Source: CAYJRR01 sp964372275 [NCBI: uncultured bacterium]
GTDB taxonomy: Bacteria > CAYJRR01
DNA: 32,200 nucleotides
NCBI GenBank assembly: GCA_964372275.1
Contig: CAYJRR010000046.1
Location: 1-32,200 of the forward strand
Reading direction: 5' to 3'
Shown here in pieces: positions 24,267 through 32,200 of this stretch (the stretch's first letter is position 1; each line of letters opens with the position of its first letter). Made by a program: the position numbers and the translations under genes. The notes beneath the pieces are model-generated. The model saw only the letters and a program-made list of their open reading frames with translations. It was not told the origin of the DNA and ran no database searches.

Positions 24267-24286
24267 CTATGACAGCGATGTCGTAG
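24267..24286. promoter_or_regulatory. 20-bp dyad, candidate enhancer (UAS) for the sigma-54 promoter
   Basis: CTATGACA-GCGA-TGTCGTAG is an 8-4-8 inverted repeat with a single T/G mismatch. Its centre is about 94 bp upstream of the predicted sRNA start, in the usual enhancer range of an NtrC-type activator. As RNA on the plus strand it could instead fold into an 8-bp stem capped by a GCGA (GNRA) loop, extendable by GG/CC with one bulge. That would place it in the leader of the MshEN gene. Position favours the enhancer reading but does not prove it. Confidence 0.5.
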
Positions 24287-24371
24287 GCCCGATTTCGACG
24301 ATCCGGGCCCGATCCGTGGTATGCGTGCGCTGGGGTTCGGGGAGTCCCCGCCGAGCCCGAAGGGCGTAACG

Positions 24372-24797
24372 ATGGCCGAGCGGATCCAGGCATTGACGGC
24401 ACGCGTCGAGTTCTTCGACGGGAAGGAGGTCTTCACCCCCGACCTCCCCGGCCTGGTGTCGCTGCTGGCGAAGGCCTCCGACGACCATGTCACCGTCAAG
24501 GTGATCGAGGTCCTCGGGAAGGGGAACGACGGCACGGAGTACCGGGTACTGCTCGAGCCGGTCGGCGTGTTCAAGGAGAAGGCGCCGATCGGCTTCCACA
24601 ACCTGCTCTTCGACCGCGCGCTCGGAGACATCCTGATCCGCGCCGGCATCGCCACCCCCGAGCAGATCCAGCGCGCGCTCGCCGAGCAGAACGCCTCGGC
24701 GGTGAAGGAGCGCCTGGGCGAGGTGCTCGTCCGGCTCGGCATCGCGACCCCGCAGCAGGTCCGCGAGGCCCTCCTCCGCCAGCTCGGCGGCGTCTGA
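24372..24797 (+). CDS. Small protein with two MshEN-type c-di-GMP-binding repeats
   Basis: A 141-aa soluble protein. Residues 1-75 form a domain I do not recognise (ALTARVEFFDGKEVFTPDLPGLVSLLAK...). Residues 82-137 are two tandem 24-residue repeats: ALGDILIRAGIATPEQIQRA + LAEQ (83-106) and RLGEVLVRLGIATPQQVREA + LLRQ (114-137), separated by 7 residues. They fit the MshEN motif RLGxxLxxxG...Q, which binds c-di-GMP in type II secretion and type IV pilus ATPases such as MshE. Here the module is free of any ATPase. The first repeat has Ala where Arg is usual, but Arg82 is just before it. The stop abuts the stop of the sigma-54 activator gene, with which it converges. Confidence 0.8.
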   Translation: MAERIQALTARVEFFDGKEVFTPDLPGLVSLLAKASDDHVTVKVIEVLGKGNDGTEYRVLLEPVGVFKEKAPIGFHNLLFDRALGDILIRAGIATPEQIQRALAEQNASAVKERLGEVLVRLGIATPQQVREALLRQLGGV

Positions 24798-26228
24798 CTA
24801 CTTGAAGTCCTCTTTTCGGATCCGGTATTGCCGCATCTTCTCGAAGAAGCCGCGGCGGCTGATACCGGCGTGCTGGTAGGACTTCTTGATGTTGCCGCGG
24901 TACTCGTGGAGCAGGCGGGTGATGTACTCGGCCTCCAGCCGCTCGGTGAGCTGGTTGGTCAGCTCTTTCAGCGGCACGGCGATGTCGACCACCGTCGGCA
25001 CCGGGATCGGCGCGCTGCCGGCGGAGGAGAGCAGCGCGGCGCGGCCGTCGTTCTCCGGAAGGTCGACCTCCTCGATCGTCCGGTCCCGCGAGAGGATTAG
25101 CGCCCGCTCGACGAAGTTCTCCAGCTCGCGCACGTTACCGGGCCAGTGGTAGCGGGCCATCTTCGCCAGCGCGCCGTCGGAGAAGCCGACGACGTTCGAG
25201 TTCGCCTTTCCGCGATACTTCGCCACGAAGTGCTCGACCAGGAGCGGCAGGTCCTCGATGCGGTCGCGCAGCGCCGGGAGGTCGATCGGGACGACGTTGA
25301 CCCGGTAGAACAGGTCTTCGCGGAACGTCCCCTGGCGGACCATCTTCTCCAGGTCGCGGTTGGTCGCGAGCACGATCCGGATGTCGACGTCGACGGGCAT
25401 GTTCCCGCCCACGCGGCGGATCTGCCGCTCCTGCAGGACCCGCAACAGCTTGGCCTGCATCGACAGCGGCACCTCGCCGATCTCGTCGAGGAAGATCGTC
25501 CCGCCGTGCGCCTCCTCGAAGCGCCCCGCCTTGCGCTTGATTGCGCCGGTGAACGCCCCCTTCTCGTGGCCGAACAGTTCGCTCTCCAGGAGCGATTCCG
25601 GGATGGCGGCGCAGTTGACCGAGACGAACGGCTTCTCGACGCGCGGCGAGACCTCGTGCAGCGCGCGCGCCACCAGCTCCTTCCCGGTTCCGGTCTCCCC
25701 CAGCACCATCACCGTCGCGTCGCTGGGGGCGATGCTGTTGATCAGGGAGAAGACCTTCTTCATCCGCGGGGTGAGACCGATGATCCCGTGGAAGCGGCCC
25801 GATTCGACCATCTGCCCTCGAAGCCGCGAGATCTCCTGCTCGCGCATCCGTCGCTCGATCACCCGCTTCGCGCGCAGGATCAGCTCGGCCGGGTCGAACG
25901 GGCGGAGGATGAAGTCGGCGGCCCCGTCGCGCATCGCCTTGAGCGCGAGGTCGAGCATCCCGCGCTCGGCGACCCCGAGGATGTCGAGGTTGGGCGCCGA
26001 CTCACGCAGCGTCGGAACGGCCCCGGCGAGCGCGCGTTCCATCGCCATGAGCAGCAGCGCGCACGTCTTGAGCGTGGGATGGGTCAGCGCCTCTTCGACC
26101 GTGGCGACCGCCTCGGTGGTGAACCCTTCGATCTGCAGGACGTTCTTCAGGTACTCGCGCTTGGGCCGGTCGGGCTCGATCACCAGGATCGGTCGGTCGA
26201 TGCGAATCGGGGTCCCGGAGAAGGGCAC
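24798..26228 (-). CDS. NtrC-family sigma-54 activator with degenerate receiver
   Basis: A 476-aa bacterial enhancer-binding protein starting at GTG 26228. The N-terminal receiver fold (about 12-125) has lost key residues: Met61 replaces the phospho-acceptor Asp (ALLLMAMERALAG), Arg109 replaces the Lys (FILRPFD), and Val/Ala stand at the Thr site (ILGVAERG). The AAA+ domain is complete, with Walker A GETGTGKE (177-184), GAFTGA (224-229), Walker B GGTIFLDEIGEV and the sensor ATNRDLE. A Fis-type HTH ends the protein (GNIKKSYQHAGISRRGFFEKMRQYRI). It should therefore activate sigma-54 promoters without aspartate phosphorylation. The nearby sRNA promoter is a candidate target. The start lacks a good Shine-Dalgarno. 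Confidence 0.93.
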   Translation of the reverse strand: MPFSGTPIRIDRPILVIEPDRPKREYLKNVLQIEGFTTEAVATVEEALTHPTLKTCALLLMAMERALAGAVPTLRESAPNLDILGVAERGMLDLALKAMRDGAADFILRPFDPAELILRAKRVIERRMREQEISRLRGQMVESGRFHGIIGLTPRMKKVFSLINSIAPSDATVMVLGETGTGKELVARALHEVSPRVEKPFVSVNCAAIPESLLESELFGHEKGAFTGAIKRKAGRFEEAHGGTIFLDEIGEVPLSMQAKLLRVLQERQIRRVGGNMPVDVDIRIVLATNRDLEKMVRQGTFREDLFYRVNVVPIDLPALRDRIEDLPLLVEHFVAKYRGKANSNVVGFSDGALAKMARYHWPGNVRELENFVERALILSRDRTIEEVDLPENDGRAALLSSAGSAPIPVPTVVDIAVPLKELTNQLTERLEAEYITRLLHEYRGNIKKSYQHAGISRRGFFEKMRQYRIRKEDFK

Positions 26229-26260
26229 CCGTCCACGCTATTCCCGGCGGCGGAGGTCCG

Positions 26261-26854
26261 TCAAGGAAAATGGGCAGAAAAAAGCACATCGACGATTCGC
26301 TCCCGGCGGAGACGTTCCGGTGATTGCCCACCGGCCCTCGCCTGTACGACGGCCAGCGCCGCGCCGAGCGTCTGCAGGTCGAGGACGTCCCCCGGATCGA
26401 GGTCGGCGAGCGCGACGTCGACGAAATTGAGTTCGCACACCGCGAGCGTGCCGCCGGCGTCCGCCGCACCGGACGGACGATCGAGGTCGGGCCCGTCGGA
26501 AAGGATCGGCAGCCGCGCGTCGCCCGGGAGCCGCATCGGCAGTCCGTGCGTCCGGCAGACGATGGGGCGGACGTCGTAGATCCCGCAGGTGCCGTCGGCG
26601 GCGAGCGCGGGGCAGGGACCGGGGCGGGTGCCGACCTCGGCGGCCCGTGCGGCGAGCGCCGCGCGTTCCTCCGGGGAGAGCGCCGCCAGGCCCTCGCGGA
26701 TCGCCTGGGCCTCCACCGCCGTGACCGAGAGTGAATGCCGGCAGCAGTCGCTGCATCCGGCGCGGCAGGCGAACCGCTCCGGGTGCGCCGCGCGCACGCG
26801 GGCGAAGAAGGCGTCGACCTTGGTCACCAGGGTGCGGTATTCGCGGAGATCCAT
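26261..26854 (-). CDS. YkgJ-family cysteine-cluster protein
   Basis: A 197-aa protein with the CxxxCxxCC cluster (Cys30, Cys34, Cys37, Cys38 in FACRAGCSDCCRH). Further Cys lie in CPALAADGTCGIYDVRPIVCRTHG. This is the YkgJ/UPF0153 family, thought to bind a metal (zinc or iron), with no settled function. I chose ATG 26854 because the domain starts there (MDLREYRTLVTKVDAFFARV). An upstream ATG at 26902 in the same frame would add 16 residues. The gene is divergent from ftsH and precedes the sigma-54 activator gene by 32 bp on the same strand, so the two may be cotranscribed. Confidence 0.85.
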   Translation of the reverse strand: MDLREYRTLVTKVDAFFARVRAAHPERFACRAGCSDCCRHSLSVTAVEAQAIREGLAALSPEERAALAARAAEVGTRPGPCPALAADGTCGIYDVRPIVCRTHGLPMRLPGDARLPILSDGPDLDRPSGAADAGGTLAVCELNFVDVALADLDPGDVLDLQTLGAALAVVQARAGGQSPERLRRERIVDVLFSAHFP

Positions 26855-26946
26855 GGGGTCTGTCGGGGTCGATCCTATTGAATCCGCTCCGGTCAAGACC
26901 ATCCTACTTTCGAGGAGGTCCTTTCGCTCCGGGAGGGGCGGCGTCG

Positions 26947-28908
<1,962 letters not shown>

Positions 28909-28922
28909 ACACCGAGAAAGGC

Positions 28923-28956
28923 GACGGCCGGAACCCCGTCGGGGATTCCGGCCGTC
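28923..28956. terminator. Strong stem-loop after ftsH, possibly bidirectional terminator
   Basis: GACGGCCGGAA (28923-28933) pairs with TTCCGGCCGTC (28946-28956), and CCCC and GGGG pair inside, giving a very stable hairpin 14 bp after the ftsH stop. Four A follow on the plus side, and GCCTTTC follows on the minus side. Neither is a full U tract, so termination is likely but may be imperfect. It could serve both ftsH and the minus-strand TPR gene. Confidence 0.55.
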
Positions 28957-29175
28957 AAAACGCGGGCCGATCGAAGGAGCTGCCAGACGAGTGACACGAG
29001 GAGGGGCCTATCACTCGTCGTCGATCGGGTGGGGGATCCAAGGCAAGGGCCCCCGACCGACCCGCGCGGACAACGTATCAACCGCCCCGCTCCTCCCAAG
29101 CACTTTCCGAAAATTCTTTTCGAGCGGACCGGACCGAACCGAGGGGCCGCCTCCGGAATCCGGCTGGCAGGGCCG
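28957..29175. other. Non-coding gap with further inverted repeats
   Basis: No convincing gene is seen. Three more inverted repeats lie here. GACGAGTGA (28986-28994) pairs perfectly with TCACTCGTC (29011-29019). GGGGG (29031-29035) pairs with CCCCC (29050-29054). CGAAAA-TTC-TTTTCG (about 29107-29121) forms a short A/T-rich hairpin. A minus-strand frame that crosses the gap is judged to be chance. The stretch may be the 3' UTR of the minus-strand TPR gene or carry a small RNA. Confidence 0.4.
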
Positions 29176-30171
29176 CTACTCGAGGGACGCGCCCGCTTCG
29201 CGCTCCATCTCCCGGGAGAGGGTCTCGAGGTCGACCTTCTTGATCTCCGCGGTCCGCTCGCCGACGGCGATCCCGTCGCGCTTGGCGATCTCGGTGGATC
29301 GCGTGAGGTTGACCTTTGCCTTGACGTAGCCCGGATCGCCCTGCAGCGCGGTGCGGTAGGCATCGACGGCGCGCACCAGCTCTCCCCGCTTCTCGTAGGC
29401 GAGCCCCAGGTTGTTCCAGATCCGCGGGCTCACCCCCGACTCGAAGCTGACCGCCTTCTCGAGCTCCCTCACGGCGTCGTCGTACCGGCCGAGCACCAGG
29501 TGCGCCAGACCCAGGTTGCTGTAGGTCCACGGAGAGTCCGAGCCGTGGGCGATCGCCTCCTCCGACGCCTCGATCGACTCCTTCCACATCTCCTTCCCCT
29601 GGTAGGCGCGGGCCATCAGCCGGTAGGTCTCCGGCCGCCCGCGGTCGATCCGCGTCACGCGGCGCAAGGCGGTCAGCGCGCCGTCGTAGTCGCGCTGCTC
29701 GAGCCGCGTCTCCGCGAGCAGCTCCCAGGTCTGCGGATCGCCCGCGCGCTCGGCGGCCCGCTCCAGATGCAGCACCGCGCTCTTGGCATCGCCGTTCGAA
29801 CGATAGACCTCGCCCAGGAGGCGTCGCGTTTCGACGTCGTCGGGGTCGTCGAACACACCCCGCTCGAGCTCCGCGATCGCTTCCTCGGTCCGGCCCCCTT
29901 CGAGCTGCGTGAAGGCGCGGCGCAGGTGATCCCCTTCGCACGTTTCGTGCGGCTGACCCGACCCGGGCGGCACCGCCGCCGTCACGTCGAGCCCCTCGAA
30001 CGGGTCGGAAAGCTTCGCGCCCGTGCCCTCGGGCGCGTTGGCGCCGACGACCGTCCCGGGCACTTCGGGGCGGATCGATCCGGTGGAGGGGGCGACGTTC
30101 GGCGGGCGCGAATCGCGGCATCCGGCGGCGGCGAGCACGAGCGGCAGCACGATCGAAACGGGGCGGTTCAT
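29176..30171 (-). CDS. TPR lipoprotein
   Basis: A 331-aa protein starting at ATG 30171, with an AAGGAGAG Shine-Dalgarno. The signal peptide MNRPVSIVLPLVLAAAGC gives a lipidated Cys18. After a Gly/Pro/Thr linker (about 20-75), residues about 85-300 form TPRs: HLRRAFTQLEGGRTEEAIAE, ETRRLLGEVYRSNGDAKSAV, QTWELLAETRLEQRDYDGAL, ETYRLMARAYQGKEMWKESI, WTYSNLGLAHLVLGRYDDAV and WNNLGLAYEKRGELVRAVDA. A charged C-terminal helix follows. TPR lipoproteins usually act as scaffolds for envelope machines. No particular machine is indicated here. It is on its own, between the hairpin-rich gap and a secreted protein gene. Confidence 0.85.
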   Translation of the reverse strand: MNRPVSIVLPLVLAAAGCRDSRPPNVAPSTGSIRPEVPGTVVGANAPEGTGAKLSDPFEGLDVTAAVPPGSGQPHETCEGDHLRRAFTQLEGGRTEEAIAELERGVFDDPDDVETRRLLGEVYRSNGDAKSAVLHLERAAERAGDPQTWELLAETRLEQRDYDGALTALRRVTRIDRGRPETYRLMARAYQGKEMWKESIEASEEAIAHGSDSPWTYSNLGLAHLVLGRYDDAVRELEKAVSFESGVSPRIWNNLGLAYEKRGELVRAVDAYRTALQGDPGYVKAKVNLTRSTEIAKRDGIAVGERTAEIKKVDLETLSREMEREAGASLE

Positions 30172-30321
30172 GGCGTCTCTCCTTCTCGGCCCGCGTGCGG
30201 GCGTCTCTGGAGGAGGACACTTCACCCGATGTGCCACGGCCGGACGGCCCCCGATCGATCCGCGCAACGTTCCGCCATCACATTGGATTCGCGCCAGGCG
30301 CGGGCGGTCGTCGGCCGGCCT

Positions 30322-31035
30322 CTAGTGCGTTTCTTCGGACACGATGCGGCAAGGGACCGTGCGGGAAGGGTCGAGGTCGACCCGAAACCGCGTCGTCGAT
30401 CCATCGTCGTGGCGGACCTCGGTGTAGTCGCCGTCGCGGTCGGTGATCGCCGACCAACCCGTGCCGTCGACGCAGAGATTCCGGTCGAGACGATCACCGA
30501 AGGTGTAGTGGAGCTCGTTTCGTCCGTGCTCGATGTAGAGCACCGACTCCTGCGCGAACAGGCGGCCGAGCGCGCGGACCTCGTCGCGCCGTGGGTCGGT
30601 GACCAGGAACGACAACTCCTCCCCGCCGTAATGACCAACGACCTGGAGGAATGCGTAGCCGTCCTCGACGAGGAGCCGGCGTAGGCGGTCGTTTCGCGCG
30701 GAAAGATCCGAGGCGGAAAAAGCGCGATCGGCTGGCAGGCTCGGGTTGGGGCCGGCGCTGACGATGGCGATGCGGCCGTGGTCGAGTAACGCGGCGAGCT
30801 CCTCGGGTGATAGCGACACCTCACCACCCAGTCCTGTACCGCGGCGCGCGATCCGTTCGTCGAGCGATCGGTCGATCGTCCGACCGGGGGCCGTCGCGTC
30901 GGCCACGTGGCGGCGGAGTGTGGCGACGGCGACCTCGGGGGCGGCGCAGTCGCTCGCGCGGGACCTCGCGGACCACGACGTCGCGAGAAGGAGGGCGGCG
31001 AGCAGAAAGGCGGTGCGGCGCGGCGGTCGGCGCAT
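30322..31035 (-). CDS. Secreted DUF3293-like protein
   Basis: A 237-aa protein with a signal peptide (RRTAFLLAALLLATSWSARSRA). The central segment follows DUF3293: IAIVSAGPNPS, RNDRLRRLLVEDGYAFLQVV, GHYGGEELSFLVTDPRRDEV and LGRLFAQESVLYIEHGRNEL. The usual GrdpdgwsEeSfLv pattern is represented by GHYGGEELSFLV. The family is uncharacterised and normally cytoplasmic, so the signal peptide is unusual. Cys near both ends of the mature chain (SDCAAPE and NLCVDG, VPCRIV) could form disulfides. ATG 31035 is the start. Confidence 0.7.
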   Translation of the reverse strand: MRRPPRRTAFLLAALLLATSWSARSRASDCAAPEVAVATLRRHVADATAPGRTIDRSLDERIARRGTGLGGEVSLSPEELAALLDHGRIAIVSAGPNPSLPADRAFSASDLSARNDRLRRLLVEDGYAFLQVVGHYGGEELSFLVTDPRRDEVRALGRLFAQESVLYIEHGRNELHYTFGDRLDRNLCVDGTGWSAITDRDGDYTEVRHDDGSTTRFRVDLDPSRTVPCRIVSEETH

Positions 31036-31150
31036 CGTCCGGCCGGGGTTCGCAACGCGCGGGCCAACGGCAACCCTCGGGAATCACGTCGATCGCGTCG
31101 CGTCGATCGGGCCCAGCGATGTCCCAGAATGGAAAAAATCCTCGGTGGCG

Positions 31151-31768
31151 TCAGCCCTGCCGGCCTTCGATGGCGAGAAGGAGGATTACGGCGGCCAGAC
31201 CCAGGCGGCGGTCGAGACGCCCTTCGACGTCGGCGCCGAAGTCGACCCGGTGCTTGAGGACGAACGGGTTGAACGCCTGCTTGATCTCCCCCACCTTCGC
31301 GCCGCCGATCGTCACCTGGAACGTCTGGGGGATCAGGTTGGAGAGGAAGCGGCGGAGCATCGCCATCAGCGCGCTGTCCTCCTTGATCGATCCGATCTCA
31401 CGGTCGGTCGCGTCGAGGACCAGCCACTCGTCGATCAGGATCGACTTCCAGCCCTTCCGCTTCAGCGCGCCGATCTTCTGTCCGGTGGCCGGATCGACCA
31501 CGTCGTAGGCGGCGGCGAAGTCGATCACCTGCCGCGCGCGGATCAGCAAGAGTTCCCGCGACGCCTGCTCGTCGGTGTAGACGCGGATGTCCTCCTTCAG
31601 CTTGAACGCCTTCTGTCTCACGAAGGCGATCAGCGCCCCCGACTCGTCGTAGAGGTGGAACTTCGCCCCGAGGAAGCTGAACACCTTCCGGCGGGCGAGG
31701 AATCGGCTTGCGGCGAAGGGTGCGGGGGCGGGGAGCGGGGCGGGGGTGGCCATCGGGAGAGTGTACAT
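31151..31768 (-). CDS. LURP-one-related (tubby-like) protein
   Basis: A 205-aa protein from ATG 31768 (or 200 aa from ATG 31753). It matches the LOR/DUF567 tubby-like fold: FHLYDESGALIAFVRQKAFK, LKEDIRVYTDEQASRELLLI, YDVVDPATGQKIGALKRKGW and WLVLDATDREIGSIKEDSAL, then GGAKVGEIKQAFNPFVLKHR. A hydrophobic C-terminal segment (RLGLAAVILLLAIEG) may be a tail anchor. Relatives include phospholipid-scramblase-like and plant LURP1-like proteins, with roles at membranes proposed but not settled. The start is 5 nt after the stop of the sigma-54 activator gene, so they are likely cotranscribed. Confidence 0.82.
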   Translation of the reverse strand: MYTLPMATPAPLPAPAPFAASRFLARRKVFSFLGAKFHLYDESGALIAFVRQKAFKLKEDIRVYTDEQASRELLLIRARQVIDFAAAYDVVDPATGQKIGALKRKGWKSILIDEWLVLDATDREIGSIKEDSALMAMLRRFLSNLIPQTFQVTIGGAKVGEIKQAFNPFVLKHRVDFGADVEGRLDRRLGLAAVILLLAIEGRQG

Positions 31769-31773
31769 CACGG

Positions 31774-32200
31774 TCAGCCCGCGTCGTCGCGGGCGATCCC
31801 GAGCGCGCGCATCTTCTTGTAGAGGTGCGACCGCTCCAACTCCAGCTCCTTGGCGGTGTTCGAGACGTGCCAGCGGTTGCGCTCCAGCGCGTGGACGATG
31901 ATCTCGCGCTCGGCGGCGGCGACCTGGTCCCGGAGCGGGCCGGTGCCCCAGGCGCCGCGGCCGGCGTCCGCGGCGCGGGCGCCGCCGGAGACGAGCGCGC
32001 GCACCGCGGCGGCATCGACGGTGGGACCCGGAGTGAGGATCGTGAGCCGCTCGATCGTGTTCTTGAGCTCCCGCACGTTCCCCGGCCAATCGTGCTCGGC
32101 GAGCAGCGACCTCGCGTCGGCCTCGAACGTCTTCGGCTTGACGGCGTTCTCGCGCGCGGCGAGCGCCACGAAGTGGTCGATCAGCGCCGGCAGGTCCTCC
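31774..32200 (-). CDS. NtrC-family sigma-54 activator, N-terminal part outside window
   Basis: Only the C-terminal 141 residues are inside the window. They begin with the end of the AAA+ domain (EDLPALIDHFVALAARENA), then HDWPGNVRELKNTIERLTIL, the WPGNVREL motif that marks sigma-54 activators. An Ala/Gly-rich linker follows, then a Fis-type HTH (ALERNRWHVSNTAKELELER and SHLYKKMRALGI). The receiver or other input domain and the GAFTGA loop lie beyond 32200. The HTH end (KMRALGI) resembles NtrX-type proteins, but this is only suggestive. The stop at 31774 is 5 nt from the start of the LURP-one-related gene. Confidence 0.9.
   Translation of the reverse strand, partial: EDLPALIDHFVALAARENAVKPKTFEADARSLLAEHDWPGNVRELKNTIERLTILTPGPTVDAAAVRALVSGGARAADAGRGAWGTGPLRDQVAAAEREIIVHALERNRWHVSNTAKELELERSHLYKKMRALGIARDDAG

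Noticed and set aside
24060-24370. 6S RNA, tmRNA, SRP RNA or RNase P RNA
   Set aside because: I found none of their hallmark sequences (6S central bubble pattern, T-loop with CCA end, SRP GGAAGCAGC loop, RNase P GAGGAAAGTCC).
24112-24402. Minus-strand open frame of 96 codons across the sRNA region
   Set aside because: It begins inside the MshEN gene, has a low-complexity N-terminus and ends in the terminator stem. The -24/-12 element and hairpins explain the region better.

Overview
The window is about 70% GC and densely coded. Open reading frames run in almost every frame, so genes were chosen by domain content, start and stop coupling, and neighbours. Tandem MJ0042 zinc-ribbon/TPR membrane proteins, many short lipoproteins, two sigma-54 (NtrC-type) regulators, stand-alone receivers and a MASE1 kinase suggest a Myxococcota-like (former deltaproteobacterial) or similar signalling-rich high-GC bacterium. 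This placement is an inference. No tRNA, rRNA, insertion sequence, phage gene or CRISPR array was seen.

Layout. 1-4380: a partial lipoprotein, an RluA-type pseudouridine synthase, a DUF547 protein overlapping a VTT (DedA/TVP38-type) membrane protein, lexA with a candidate operator, and a DUF4230 protein. 4404-7700 (minus): a YwqK/MORN-repeat protein coupled to a TPR lipoprotein, then a CoA-pyrophosphatase-type Nudix hydrolase. 7775-19339 (plus): a PcrA/UvrD helicase, then a tightly overlapping run of three MJ0042 zinc-ribbon proteins, a small secreted protein, hemB, a lone receiver, a DUF4177-like protein and an RDD membrane protein. Two overlapping histidine kinases follow (REC-GAF-kinase and MASE1-PAS-kinase). 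19349-23265 (minus): the heme operon ccsA/hemX-hemA-hemC-hemD, which converges on the kinases. 23317-26854: an NlpC/P60-like lipoprotein, a candidate small RNA, a two-repeat MshEN protein, a sigma-54 activator with a degenerate receiver, and a YkgJ-type cysteine-cluster protein. 26947-32200: ftsH, a hairpin-rich gap, a TPR lipoprotein, a DUF3293-like secreted protein, a LURP-one-related protein and the end of a second sigma-54 activator.

The most interesting locus is 24079-26228. On the minus strand there is a good sigma-54 -24/-12 element (24193-24209). It is followed by about 105 nt that can form one hairpin, an A-rich linker and a 19-position terminator stem with a run of eight T. A 20-bp dyad about 94 bp upstream of the predicted start is placed like an enhancer site. 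The flanking genes are a sigma-54 activator whose receiver lacks the phospho-acceptor aspartate and a small protein with two MshEN-type c-di-GMP-binding repeats. I read this as a possible sigma-54-dependent sRNA module. The regulator-target assignment is inference.

Heme synthesis is split between hemB in the plus-strand signalling run and ccsA-hemA-hemC-hemD on the minus strand. The key catalytic residues checked in HemA, HemB, HemC and LexA are all present, so these look functional.
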